Below are positions 47,183-61,100 of a stretch of 64,000 nt of DNA, one piece after another. The translations under genes were made by a program, and so were the position numbers. The stretch covers positions 558,001-622,000 of the forward strand of contig NC_039519.1 in the NCBI RefSeq assembly GCF_003672135.1. Direction: 5' to 3'. The first letter of the stretch is position 1. Each line of letters begins with the position of its first letter. This DNA is from Ooceraea biroi. Lineage: Eukaryota > Arthropoda > Insecta > Hymenoptera > Formicidae. A model generated the notes under the pieces. That model saw nothing but the letters and a program-made list of their open reading frames with translations, was not told the DNA's origin and did not search any database.

Positions 47183-50100
47183 AAAAACATGGTGGCCCAC
47201 AACGTGTTGTGTGTTGCTTACATTGCGACTCTCCTTATTCCCGTAGGGTTGAAACGGTGGTAGACACGAGGCCGGCTCGCGGCGGGGCGGGGCGGAGCTG
47301 CTTGCACTGGGTTAGCATTGTTTTCTGCGACGGCCACTCAGACTCCTCGTCAAAAGGGCTGCTGACGTCGTCGTCGACTCGTCGAGCGTCTACCAACGTC
47401 AATAACGCATGAAGCTAAATTGAAAAATTATCACACCAAAGTGTATCTGCTGTTTGGAGAGAGGGTGGCCCTGGGCCAAAGATCCTCGCCATACGTGCGC
47501 GCGGCTTAATTCCGCGCTGAAGGGACCTTTCTAATCTCTGGGCAAACGTCTTCGAATGTCGACAATCGTGTTCCCGCCTACGGAAAGCACCACTGTTTCA
47601 TTGTGCAATTTTCAGATATAACACAGAAAGTTGATATTTTCGAAACGTTTTTAACACATATTGCTAATAATTAATGATTAAAGGAAAAATAGATTATATA
47701 ATAGATAGCAGATAGAGGTAATTTAATATGTATGATCCTGTGCCCAGGTTTTATTTTTCCATAGTATCATTAAAGGCATAAACAAGGCACATCTATTATA
47801 CGTTTATTATCGAAATAAAAATAGGAGGCAAATTGATAGTCTGAATATAATTTTAATGTGCAATTTAAAGTGTTTTAGAGAGAGGTGTTTATTTAATAGG
47901 AGCACATTTTAAAAAGTTAGCTAGTTCATTTATTTATAAGATACTGTCCTATAAATGTATCTTTCATGATTCCCGACTGTGGTTTTCTTCTACCGATGAT
48001 ATTTTATTTTAAACCAAATTATTTTACTTTATGTATTTTTATTCTTCAATAATATCTTTTTTTCGTTATTTAACATATGAGCTAATAAAGTAAATTGTAT
48101 AATGGGAATTAATTTAAAAGTTCGGCAGTCTTTATAAATCTTTCATCGGGAATTTGATCGGTGTCATATGATTAGGATATGTTTCTCTTGATATTGATGT
48201 AATTCGCAAATTTCTTCAAGCTGCCAGATCTTCGTTCGAAATTCTGATTTGATCGTCGATATCCCGTCAACATCTGTTTGTAGATTCACGGTGAAGCGTA
48301 TCTGCGCTTATATATGCACTGTACGTCGGTACCGCCTGCAAGGATTGAGCACTGATATAGCTTAGTGCTTACATTATTAATTCCACGTGTGTCGGTGTGT
48401 TGAATTCAACCCGCTTGGTAAACCAGTTGTAGCGTAACGATTTTACCTAGTTCTAGCTGATCCGTGTCTTTGGTTTTCGTGTGCGCTTAAGATCTCCTTT
48501 AAAACGGGTCAAGATGTACGCGGGCTAGAATTAGAATACCTTTTCGTGACTCGAAAATTTATCACGCCATCAGCGTTTCAGATTTTAACTAAATACTTCC
48601 CATCCCTCGCAAACTTCTAGAATTAAGTCCTCGTTGGGTGTGTAAACATCGAAAATTGCGGACTAAATATAAGACTCGGGAAAGGTCTCATTTGTGGCTG
48701 CAAAATGGCTCGTAGAAAAATGGTGCTCGTTTTCTTCGATATCTCGCAAATAATCACGTAGCGGGCTAAAAATGAACTAATGAAATGTGAATCGATATAG
48801 AGAATGCAATGTTATCAATGCACACAGTTTCATCATGTTTATGAAATTGTGATTTGTTACTACACATCGTGAAAAATATGAAAATATTAAGCTGCATATA
48901 AAGTCGCTATCTGCTACATAAATAAATATCGTACGGTTCTAATAACAACCACTCCGTTGAATTTTACTCTCTCGCGCAGTCAGACTAATGGATTGAAACG
49001 TTTCCTCGGACAAATAATGATAAATGGATAACGTAGCTGACGACGAAGCGGTTTTAATTATCTCGAAAGGCGTGCACGCGCGCTGACGATCGGGCCGACT
49101 GTTCAACTGCGATGTACAAGATTCGCACGCGCGAAGTCAGCGCCGCGAGCGAATAAATAGCACGTAATGGTGGTGGGTAGGTAGGCGCGATGCGTCGGAG
49201 AAAAGCTACTTTACAAGGGTGGCAGGTCTGATCGTCGGTCTGCCCGCTTTCTTGCCGGCGAATAATTAGAGCCGATAAGTCACAGCGCAACACCCTGCCA
49301 CGCGGGGATGAGGTGCACCGATGGGGGTCGGTGGGGCTCGGGGGAGCCGTGAAGCGAAGTTGAAAGTTAGAATCGCGGGGGGGTGCGCGGCAGAAGGGTG
49401 CTGGGAAATCGCGTGCCGATGCCCCATTACACGGACAGCAGACTTTGCTGGCTTCACCCATAGTCGCGGTTCCTACTTTCGAGTTGCCGGCTTGCGAGGG
49501 TGAGAGCCACCCCGCGCGCGCGTCGAATGCGTCCCCTGCCGCCCTGCGCCGTGCCATCGGCGGCGTCCGATACGCGCCACCCCAGCACTGTTGCTATTTA
49601 GGGTAATTTCGACTTCCCGATACCAGTTACGTAAGCGCGATTTCGAGGCCGCTCGCGATCGATCGCGCGCCGCGCGCCTCAGGAAAGGCTTTCGATAATG
49701 GGCATCGATTTCGCATGCAGCGTGCAACGCTCCATTTATATTGCAAGTCAAATTTTCGGACCGCCTGCGCCACCCTCCCGATGTAAATATAACGCATTTT
49801 GCCAGGCACGCGTTGGAATCTGATTATTTGTTACGCTCGCCGGAAACAAGCCGTGACGTCCTCGTTTTATTAAAAGAATAAATGACAATGCAGGGAAATC
49901 GCATTTTGGGGAATGTAACTCTGCGTGATTCGTGTTGCATAATTCGAAAATCAGAGTAGTTACACGTTTTGGGTATATAATATTTACGCGAACGCGAGCA
50001 AGCACCGCAGAGAAATTGGATGCGATTAAACTGTTGCGTTCAACGTTTAATTAATTTCTAAACGTCAATCTGTCTTACGTCGACACACGGTATTTCCTAT

Positions 50101-53100
50101 ACTTGACTCACATTAAACATGCGTGCCCGATATACGAGCACTTATCGAGTACATTGACTTCTACAGAAATTCTCGATGTATTGGAATTACGTAAATTACT
50201 ATAAACGGGTAATTTTTCGATATTATTCTATGGTCGGTTTTTTTAACGTCCCGATCTAAGGCTTGTCCGAGCGATATAGTTGCGACATTACAGCTGTCCT
50301 TTATGCCGTTGCGATGATACTAGAATAATAAGAGATTACAAATTTAGACGCGTCATTTCTGGGTTATTTCGTAATCAATAATTTAGATGTATTGCAGCGT
50401 TGTGTTGAAAAGTACAACGGAGTGCCTCGCTAATGCAACCCACGTATGTGTGGAAGGACACATTGTGCAATTTAGCAAAGTTGTTCGAGGAACTTTAGAA
50501 ATGTAACTTTGCGTTTGATACGTTGTAACTACTTTTGGCCTATACACCTTGCATTCGTTAAGGATGTGTATATGGACTTGGACGATAAATTCTTAACCGT
50601 TTCCCGTGTTCCGGAAAGAAACTACCAGCATGCAGCTATATCTTTGATAGTTTATACGGAACATTTACCTAGGAAATATCGTGGTTACTGTAAGCACTTG
50701 AAAATACAACTCCAATTTTTATACATTATTTCGATCGCATCGAAAAAGGGAAAAGACACCAATATCGTTGTTTTTAAGAAATCATATTTAGTTTATTCAC
50801 ACTAAAGATACATTTTTCAATGTGTGCTAATCACAAAACTGTATATTCATACAATGTTTTTACAAAGACAATATTAAAAAACGTGGAACATTTTCGCGCG
50901 GCAACTGAGAACGTCGAAACTCGGCGACAGCCTGATTTCATGCGTTATCACGTGAGACCGAAGATTTTTCCGCGAGGGGTCTATCTCGGCTCGGATGGAC
51001 AATAGACGCGGAAAGGAGTTTTTCACGCCGTTATTTTTAACGCCCGGAGCTTTCTGGCGGCGGGAAAGCGCGGAGAGAAAAGCCGGACGCGTTTGACCGC
51101 GTGCCGGACACGGATGAGTTATTTTGATATCGGGACTTCATACCCCATTAGGTCGGCTCGACGATTATTTCGGAAGCGGGGCAGGACAATACCTTGACAA
51201 TACTCTGACCGGCGGTTTCGCTCGATCCTCCTCCACCATCCCTCATCGTCACTCTCTTTATCCTTTATGTTTTCCAATCCCGCTCGCTGTCGAACATCAG
51301 CGAACACTTTCAAAGGCTGGTTCCTGCTGTTACCGCTGTCCACTTTGATCGAGCATGTTACAAACGTACGTGTCAATCGTATTAGAGAGAGAGAGAGAGA
51401 GAAATGGCTTTAATCTTTTGTTTACACTTGAAGCAGGCAGATTACATTTTTTCTTAATAAATCCTTTCACATTTATAGAAAATATAAGTATAATAAGATA
51501 TCATTTAATAATATGTTAGATATACAATAATACTTGCATATACATTGCTTCTTCCTAGAAATTAGTAATAACACAAATAATTCTTATATTAAGGAAAAAC
51601 AGAATGTATAATAAATATAGTAAAAATAATTATAAATAAGTAAAGAGTGTCAAAAACGCATGTGCATATAATAAAATTGCAGATATTAAAATTGGTACCT
51701 ACATGTTCTATTTATTAAAATTATTTTCGTTAACAAGCAAAGTTATACTGCTGTAAATAACGTTTTATTTACAAGCAAATATTCCATAATAAATGAGGCG
51801 CATTAATAAAAATTTGATCAAAAACGAGCGGAAGCGCCATTAAATATTTCTTAATAAATCCGAATAAATATCTTTATTTGTAAAAGCGAGTTTACACGAA
51901 TTTACTGATGGCAATCGCTCCTATCCTCTGTGCTATGTGACTGTGTCGCATATAAAAGAGAGTTACGCAGAGGTTATATTTTACCGAAAAAATTGGGAAA
52001 TTTTTCCCTCAATTTTATCGTTACAGAGATTATGCTTTTTTCGGGGCTTATTCCCAGTGCCAATATTTACTCGTTTATAATATACATCGAAGCGAAAATG
52101 CTTTGGCCGGATGTGAATCTATTCGAAAATTTAGTCGCAGTAAATAAATATTTGTTTATTCCAACTCAAATATATTTCGAAAAATGAGATACGCAACAGT
52201 AGCGAGCATTTTTTATTTGTCTGAAATATTTATCGCCAGACGAACATATAATTTCTACGACAGTATTCGATAACCAAATCGGATTTATGTCAACCTAAAA
52301 AACTGATTTTTATCTACTGAGACTGAATCTTTTTAAGTCGAGGAAACAATCTGTCCATAATAACCGAAACCAAATTGCAATAAAACGACAAATAAAAAAG
52401 TCATAAGAATAATGCTTAAATATTTAAAGGTTAACCGTTTAACCCGTAATATTCGATACTCGCTTAAATGTTGAAGAAGTACACATACAGGCAGATATTC
52501 AATTTGTCTCCGTTATTCTTAATTTTCCCTGATTCTTTCTAATCAAATTTTCCATGTAGATATAACATTCATGGTGTATCTTCACATTTTCTTTTACTGA
52601 TGCACGAAAGAACAAGAAGAAGAAGCGGAAATTTCTCAGCGCCAATAAGCGACACGTAATATACCATTTTCTCCAGTATGCGCGCGAAATATTAAACAAT
52701 AAACACCATACGTTGTATACACAAAGGTTCAACGATTTAAACGCGAGCTCGCAATAGCCGGAAGCGCTTTGCGCTGTTTTTCGACGGCGGGCATATCGCA
52801 ATAATCCTCTTTTCCGGAACAACATAATAAGCGGTAACGTAAACGTACCGTTCTCATCTCGCTACGCGGCCAGATGACGGAGGCAAGGCGGGAGGGTAGT
52901 GGCGAGAGGGACCGCGAAATTTTTTTCGGAGGCGGGAGAGAGGGAGGGGCGTTGAGGCGAATTGAACTAACAAGGTCCCCGAGGGCAGTTTACGCCCGAT
53001 GTCCCAGTAAACCCCAAACTGTCGGGGGATGATCGTTTGACAGCTTGCGCCGCATAACCGAGTGTCTATAAATCCGCTTTCACGCGAAGCTCATCGTTCC

Positions 53101-53982
53101 TCTAGCGACATCATCCTTGCTTTATCTTGTTGCCCGGGGTGCACTAAAAGTCACAAAAAATGTAATGCACGAAGCAAGCTGCGTTTATTAAAAAATTAAG
53201 CAAAACTACATTTTCTAGTTGATTTTATTTGCATCTCTTGTATCAGGAAAAAGTTACAAAATCCACAGCAACTTAAAAATTATCAGAAGTATTATATTAT
53301 TTTCAAAGCACACTGAGAAAACTATTCATCTGCAGTGACTTTGTGCGCTCACATTCTTACTTTATAAGCGCTATTTTATGAAAATCATGAGCTTCGATTT
53401 CTTGCTTCTTCATTTTTACGACGCATTGCTTCATTAAAGTTCTGCTTTACTTGCTTCAAAGACTGGAATTTCGACAAAGCTTACGAAAGCCATGTGACAA
53501 TGATCAACGCACACACATACAGACACCTGCTTCACGCAGTCCTTCTTGGATGTCTCAACAGTTCTTACGCGGTCCGTTTAGGGTATTGCTCTGGCCGCAA
53601 AGCGCCAGTGAGAAATGGCAGACATAGATCCTCCGCATCTCAAGTAGGTGCGTTTCGTGGCAACGACCGAATGACCATTTGTTAAGCTCCACCGCTCCGC
53701 CGTCGTCTGTCCGCCATCGGCCGGGAAAACAGCTTGCTGCACAGTCCCCGTGCAAGTCGATCGTCCTCGCTTTTTGCCGCATCTTGACGGACGCGAAAAC
53801 CGTCCCAGAGGGAAACTTGTCACCGCGATATGATACACCGCCGAGTATCTCGCGAGAATACTTTTAAATAGGACACTGCATGTTTTATACTCGTCAAGAG
53901 TTGAATGTGTGACAGATGCTGAAATATGCTCGCGCGATTTTTCACGTCTCATTTTATTCTTCCTTCTGTTTCCTTTGGTCGC
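47183..53982. other. Long unassigned stretch
   Basis: Mostly AT-rich, with GC/CpG-rich blocks at about 47240-47410, 49060-49720 and 52850-53150. A (GA)n tract lies at about 51384-51403. A TATAAAT at about 53070 follows a CpG-rich block and could be a core promoter, but no coding exon is evident. Open frames are short and show no domains. Confidence 0.35.
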
Positions 53983-53986
53983 TTAA

Positions 53987-55236
53987 GGGGGAGCCTGCTT
54001 TAGAACGTTGAAAATAAGGTATAATTTTACGAATTTTTTTTGGAGAAACTATACAGCGGATCATTATAAAACTTTGATGCATTTATTAGTACATGTTTAA
54101 AGATAAAAAAATTATTTTTTTATTTGAATATATCGCCTGTAGAGGTCGTCCTGGAGGCATTGTAAATTGGTGAGCATTCTCCTGCCTCCAAATTTCATCC
54201 AAACTGAAAAATTGAAATATTTTCTCGTTATTTATGAATTGCCATCGTCGATGAACCTTTAATATTTATAAAAACATTAAGTTAAACAATTATTTTTGCA
54301 TGAAAAAGTTCAAAAACTTTGCCTAAAAATCGTACTTTTGTGTTCTAAGCTCCACCATTTTGGCACTTTTCAACTTTTTTCTTCTCTCTTTGGTTCATCG
54401 ACGATGGGCATTCATAAATAACGAGAATATATTTCAATTTTTCAGTTTAGACGAAATTTGGAGGCAGGAGAATGCTCACCAATTTGCAATGCCGGCGACG
54501 CGGCTGCACTAAGATTTCTCCAGGACGACCTCTACAAGCGATATATTCAAATCAAAAATAATTTTTTTTATCTTCAAACATGTACTAATAAATGCATAAA
54601 ACTTTGATGCATTTATTAGTACATGTTTAAAGATAACAAAAATTATTTTTTGATTTGAATATATCGCCTGTAGAGGTCGTCCTGGAGGCATCTTAGTGCA
54701 GCCGGCATTGTAAATTGGTGAGCATTCTTCTGCCTCCAAATTTCATCCAAACTGAAAAATTGAAATATTTTCTCGTTATTTATGAATTCCCATCGTCGAT
54801 GAACCTTTAATATTCATAAAAACATTAAGTTAAACAATTATTTTTGCATGAAAAAGTTCAAAAACTTTGCCTAAAAATTGTACTTTTGTGTTCTAAGCTC
54901 CACCATTTTGGCACTTTTCAACTTTTTTCTTCTCTCTTTGGTTCATCGACGATGGGCATTCATAAATAACGAGAATATATTTCAATTTTTCAGTTTAGAC
55001 GAAATTTGGAGGCAGGAGAATGCTCACCAATTTGCAACGCCGGCGACGCGGCTGCACTAAGATTTCTCCAGGACGACCTCTACAAGCGATATATTCAAAT
55101 GAAAAAATAATTTTTTTTATCTTTAAACAAGTACTAATAAATGCATAAAAGTTTTATAATGATCCGCTGTATAGTCTCTCCAAAAACAATTCGTAAAATA
55201 TACCTTATTTTCAGCGTTTTAAAGCAGGCTCCCCCC
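53987..55236. mobile_element. TTAA-flanked foldback-like element, two palindromic units
   Basis: TTAA on both sides (53983-53986, 55237-55240), ends GGGGGAGCCTGCTTTAGAAC and inverse. It holds two units (starting at 54073 and 54603) in the same direction as the 30482 copy. The left arm of unit 2 has gained a partial copy (CATCTTAGTGCAGCCGG, about 54689-54705) of the block normally found in only one arm. No protein is encoded. Confidence 0.86.
54073..55154. repeat. Two tandem quasi-palindromes (530 and 552 bp)
   Basis: Same unit as in the other two copies. Unit 2 is longer because of the extra block in its left arm. Confidence 0.83.
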
Positions 55237-55240
55237 TTAA

Positions 55241-57290
55241 TACAGTGGTTTTCTCCTTTGCTTAAAATAGGAACATTTGTTTCTTGCATTTTTCCCTCAA
55301 TCGTTCATGTTCACGTAACGGGTGCGGAAATGGGCGATGTTTTGCCAATGGGCCTCTTTTTTAGATGGTTTTGCACTTCACGTTAAATGAACTTCATATC
55401 GCGTTACTTACACAAATTTGCAGTGGCCAGCGTGCGCATCGCGAATTCCAATTTCAGATCGGCCTTCCGTAATTTCCGGAAATTTTCAAAAATCGCCGCG
55501 AACTTCAATAAAGCCGTCGTAATTAATTTGTGATTATATCGTGAATTCCTGCAAATTCATGTTACGTTGCATAGCGCGATAGGAATGCAACCGACCTCAA
55601 CAAGCCCGATACGAAGTGCCTGATTTAGAGAGATGTATAAACGATATTTCGATACTATTTCCCCGCGATGCTTTCCAAATCAAATTGAAAGGTGCAAAAT
55701 TGACAAGCGGCGCGGCGCGCGCCGCGGGCTGCGATTTTTCCCAGAATCGCCGTATCATTTTTCCTCGATAGTTTCGTTCGCGAGAATGCGGAAAAATGTA
55801 ACGCGCGCTCGCCCTCAGATATGAAATACCGCCTCGTGCCGACAATCGACTTATTAATTATCGATCGTTCTCGCGCTGTCCTCGATATCATGGATGCACA
55901 GAAAACAGATTTTCATCGTCCCGGGATTTTTACAGCCCGACGTGGCTCAAATTTATGCGCAGATCGCGTATTTATTTCTATGCATATTTAATTCGATGAA
56001 TTTTTCGTAACTTGTGAATTATAGACCGTCGTGTGAAGGTTTGTTAATCTGACGATACACTTGTGACGTGAAATTTCGCAGTAACCAACGTTAAATTCCT
56101 CTTTGCATGCGCGAGGGAGAAGATTAGAAGAGTATGAAAAATTTGCCTAATTACTCATCCCGCGATTTTGATATAAATCGCTTGTTTAATTAGCAAGAGA
56201 TATCGCGGATGTATATATTGCAGCGGCGTGCTTGCCCCGGTATATTGATATGCAAGATATATCTCGGGTTTATAGGGTTATTAAGGACTTCATCCGTGTC
56301 TCATGGTAGGATTACTACGTTATTATCCTTCGGTAAGTGGCAGGCAGGTTGGTCGGCTAGCTGGCTGGCTGGTCGGCCCCTTGTAAGGAAGACCAAACAT
56401 CGTCTCCTCCTTACACGGTCCCTCGAGCTACCGATGAAACTGGTATAAGACATTTCACCCTCTCTCCAAGCCAGCCCGTGGAACGGGACCCAGTTGTGAA
56501 TTTGACCCTCGTAATTAATTTATAACCGCCGTTCTTGTTGCAAAGCCAGTTGCGTAAGCAGAGGGTGACTGACCTCGCGCGGAAAGGCTCCTCCTCCTCA
56601 AACTCCGGCCAATTACGCTTACGATTCGCCTGATGCAGCAATCATTCCGAGGAAAGAGGCGCGCTGAAGTTTATTAATCTCGTGGTTTGCCGGCCAATTC
56701 ATTGCTTTAAGTATACGATACGAGTCGCGCAACGTATGCCCAATTTAGCAACGCCAAGTTCGGGGAGTTGCCGCGCTTTGTCAGACATAGTTTTCCGTGT
56801 CCTCTTCAACAACGCACGAGCTAGGTAGATTCAACGGAAGATCCGCGCGGTGATGGGCGTTGCGGTTCCGCGGCGTCTTTCACGTACCCATACCGATCGG
56901 CCTCGCAGGATTCCTCTAATGCTTCCGCTTCCGCCCGGCGCACACGTACCCCGGACTTATTACGGGCCTAATGCAAATTCGACGTGAAGCGAGAGTTGTT
57001 AGGAGACGCTCGAGCGGGCTGCAGACGCGCGCACGGGCGGGATGTAGGAATCCATAGATCGCGAGGCTAACAATCAGCCGTAAATTATGGTCTCAATATC
57101 CATTGTGTACCCTCCTTGCTCTCGAGCGAGCCTAACCCCAAAGTCTGAGGCCAAGACTACCCACCTATCGGCGGCTTAGGGGTGGCTGGCTCTCGCACCG
57201 CCCGACTGAACCAAGAGATATGTATATTAATGGGGCAATCTTACATAGTTTTGTTTACCTTGCCATTCTCCTAGTACGTATACAATTACT
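55241..57290. other. Unassigned stretch
   Basis: Alternating AT-rich and CpG-rich DNA, with a GGCTGG/GGTCGG-rich patch near 56345-56385. 57125-57190 has complementary segments (GAGCCTAACCCC with GGGGTGGCTGGCTC) just before the 275 bp tandem repeat. No recognised gene. Confidence 0.3.
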
Positions 57291-58115
57291 ATCCGTGTGG
57301 TCCCTACGCTGCGCCGCACGAGGGTCGCCTCCGTTACAACCCCCTCGGACCGCGCCAGCCTCCGACCTAACTAGTTTCCGGCGACGTTACTATCGCGCCC
57401 GGCTGCTCCTTTCCGAGACAAGCGAGCTCCATGCAGAAATTTATTATCCGCAGCAGATCAGAGTTTAAACATTTTTCAATCCCTTGAAAACGCGAATACG
57501 TTTGCTATAAATAATTCGTAAATAACAGTATTCTCTGTACATGAATGTATAATAATGCAATATTTATCCGTGTGGTCCCTACGCTGCGCCGCACGAGGGT
57601 CGCCTCCGTTACAACCCCCTCGGACCGCGCCAGCCTCCGACCTAACTAGTTTCCGGCGACGTTACTATCGCGCCCGGCTGCTCCTTTCCGAGACAAGCGA
57701 GCTCCATGCAGAAATTTATTATCCGCAGCAGATCAGAGTTTAAACATTTTTCAATCCCTTGGAAACGCGAATACGTTTGCTATAAATAATTCGTAAATAA
57801 CAGTATTCTCTGTACATGAATGTATAATAATGCAATATTTATCCGTGTGGTCCCTACGCTGCGCCGCACGAGGGTCGCCTCCGTTACAACCCCCTCGGAC
57901 CGCGCCAGCCTCCGACCTAACTAGTTTCCGGCGACGTTACTATCGCGCCCGGCTGCTCCTTTCCGAGACAAGCGAGCTCCATGCAGAAATTTATTATCCG
58001 CAGCAGATCAGAGTTTAAACATTTTTCAATCCCTTGGAAACGCGAATACGTTTGCTATAAATAATTCGTAAATAACAGTATTCTCTGTACATGAATGTAT
58101 AATACTGCAATATTT
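57291..58115. repeat. Three tandem copies of a 275 bp sequence
   Basis: Units 57291-57565, 57566-57840 and 57841-58115 are almost identical. Each has a GC-rich half (from ATCCGTGTGGTCCCTACGCT) and an AT-rich half with a TATAAATAA element. A partial fourth start (ATCTGTATTG) diverges at once. 275 is not a multiple of three, so it is not an in-frame coding repeat, although each unit has the same 60-codon open frame. No terminal inverted repeat is seen. It could be a satellite seed, a duplicated promoter or a non-coding exon. Confidence 0.8.
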
Positions 58116-61100
58116 ATCTGTATTGTAAAAATGTATCTTTTCACGAAATAACAATTTGTCCTGAATCTTCTGATTTCTTACAACAAAAAAATCATTTGAT
58201 GGAATCTGAATCGCAGCGATGAGTCTCGCTCTGTCGCGAATCAACAAGATGTCACGTGTGAAGGGCGAGAGCGACACTCTCCCTCTGAGGTATTAATTTA
58301 AAATCGACAGGATGCGACGCGATGCGACACGCGCGACCGATTTGCATCGGCCGAGTGTCCCGCGAGGCGGGATCGTCGATTTAGCAATGCGCGTGAACGC
58401 GTCGCGCAATATATCCAAGCCGCTGACGGCGACGATCGAGGTCGAAGGATGCTATTTTTAAAAACTACACCGGTCGTTGCGCGACGATATTCCCCCCGAT
58501 GAGAGAGCGCGTATCCGATAAAAACGAATTCCGTTCTTGAAGGGCTCAAACGCCACTCCGATGAAAATCCATTCTACGGCGCGCCGGCTTTCAGCAAAGA
58601 AAATATTGTCCGCGCGGCGCGGGGGCCGGGCGGCGATCGCGGCGAGAGCGGCATTTTTCACCTTCGCTCTTCCACCCCGGTTTTTAATTCCGTGCGTGGC
58701 ACACGACGCGGCCGGCTTTGTAGCGGAATGTACATTTCTCCCACTGAACAACCTCATTTGTGTAATCCCCGAAGCTTCGACAACAAACTGTCTGCGGCAT
58801 CGGAATGGCGCTGGGGGTGCACGGGGGTGTGAGCACGACATTAACGTACTTTGTAGTTCACCTCTCTGCGGCAGTCGTCCTTCTCCGGCTCCCACCCCTC
58901 CTCGTTCCACCTCCCCCGCGCCGGCCCGCGTCCCTCTACCACCAAGGTTCCGTCGTCCTGGATGAAATTGCGATTGTAATAGCAATTATCTTATTTCTAC
59001 TATTGCTTCTTTGTACTTCGATTCGCGACATACGGACTTGGTGCTGATGCAAGCTGAGGGACGGGAAGGACCGTGAATGGAATTAAATGTTCACGGGGAT
59101 GGCTGAAAAGACCGTGACGCAATTTAAGTCGCGCGGCTATTTGCCGCGGACGAAACGATGGCTCTTTCAGAGTCCGACATTACGCGCAATAGTTATAACG
59201 CTTTTTTGGCGTTGTTGCGCTTTTCGTTTATACTTTTTCATGTGCACCGCTCGCGCTTTTAATACGCGTTGCATTTGAAAGGTCGGCACTGTGGTAGGAG
59301 ACTCGTGGTTTTTATTGGCCGCTCAAGGGGTTTGTACGATGGGAGGAAAAATATTGAGAGAGGAACTAATTATGCCCTTTAATTATATGTGAGTTTTACT
59401 ACAGTTTTTAATTTTATATATCGCGACGGGGAGATTTTGTAAATTTTATGTGGTGAAGATGTTATAATCTTCCTGCGTTGCTGCGGTAATTATTATCTTG
59501 ACATTGTATCTCTGTGCATATGTCTGAAAAGAATTCTTTTGGCTTCCCTGCAAACAAAACTAATGAAAACTATTAAAAAACTCAGATCGAACAACGATAA
59601 AATTAATATCTTGCTACGATGAAGAAGACCGTTTGCCAATTTTTGTACAGTTAAGCGTTTTGCTCTTGTTACGAACTATACTGCCAAACAAGTCAACGGA
59701 TATTCCGAAAACATCGTGTTATCCTTAGACACTGCTCGATATAATGTATCGATATAATGCACCGTCACTTGCAAGATGCAAACTGACAAACTGAGATCGG
59801 GTTTGCACGGATCGCCGAACGCAGAAGCGAAAAGTCTGCATTGCGACGTCGTACGTCGGAAGTTGAGGTAGGGGATGGTAGTCAGCGAGGTCGACGAGAG
59901 ATTGACTGAAGGCTGGCCGCGCGCGTCGCGGGGGTGGCTCGCGTATGGGGTTGTCGGCGTGGCGCGGCGCGACGCGGCGATTCGAGTCGGAGAAACGGTC
60001 TCAGCTCGCGCCGCTCGGCCTGAAATTCGCCCGAAGTAATCAATATTATAGCTCGCAAAGATATATGCGGGAGGACGTGGGCAACAGTGTATACACGTGC
60101 ATTGTTACACGGCCGAGGGAGGTGGGTGGTGTAAGGAGGGGTTGCCGGGGGAGCTGGAACCGGAGAGCAAGAGAGAGAGGTGATGAAGAAGGGGCTGAAG
60201 GGTGCCACGGGGCTCGCAGAGCGGTGCCAGAGCGAGGCTCGCGGGGTTGGCGGGGGTGAGTGGAAGGGCTTGAACGGAGGAAGGAAAGGGGTGGACAGCC
60301 GGACAAACAAAACCCTTGCTGCTTCATTTCTGCCCGTCTGGCCAGACACCGACCCTTTATACGCGCGTGCTTCCGTCCTACGCTCACCGCCACCCCTACG
60401 CGATGGACCCGCACCACTTCCCCTCGTCGACGTTCCGAGACGAACGGGACTTTCTGCGCGGTACTTTTCGAGTTCGTTAATTAACGGCACCGCCGAAAGA
60501 TGCGTCGCAATGGTTTCGAATGGGATTGATAGTCTCAGACGCGAGAGTATTGTTCTTTGTTGACGAAATGGATATTATGGGTTGGCTCGCCGTTCCATGA
60601 GTTGCGGGAGACGGTGAAGAATGTTAGGCTCTTTCAATATCTTTATTCTTCTTTCTCCGCATATATGTTTATTAATACTTGTTTTTTAATCAAAAAAGCT
60701 AGACAAAATATCCATGACATGATCTTTTTTTATATTTTAGATGATATGATATGATATATATAATCAATTTCTATTTATGTTACTTATTCTATTAATTACT
60801 TTATATTAATTAGTAATTAATAGTTATTTATGCTTGTTTTAGGTCAGTGGTGTATACTTCCCTGGCTTCTGAGACACAGTGACGTGGTTTGTTGATGTGA
60901 GTTAAAGTACTTTTTGTAGTTATCGTGTCATTTAATCCTAAGAATTTTCATGCATAGAATGCAGGAAATGTCGTCGCTTTCTTTTTTATTAAAAATATAT
61001 ATAATATAAATATAATTATTTAAAGTTATATTATATTTATTTAATGGTACTAAATTAAAATGATACAACATTGGATTAATTAAAGTAAATATTTTCCATA

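Noticed and set aside
49054..49557. 167-codon minus-strand frame
   Set aside because: Composition-driven; no domain, and frames on the opposite strand are equally open.
57291..58115. Tripled coding exon encoding a 60-residue peptide
   Set aside because: The 275 bp period is not a multiple of three, each copy ends in its own stop and AT-rich spacer, and the peptide has no recognisable feature.
58458..60490. Long frames at 58458-58985 and 59882-60490 (minus)
   Set aside because: Both lie in CpG-rich blocks with overlapping frames on both strands and low-complexity Ala/Pro/Arg translations.
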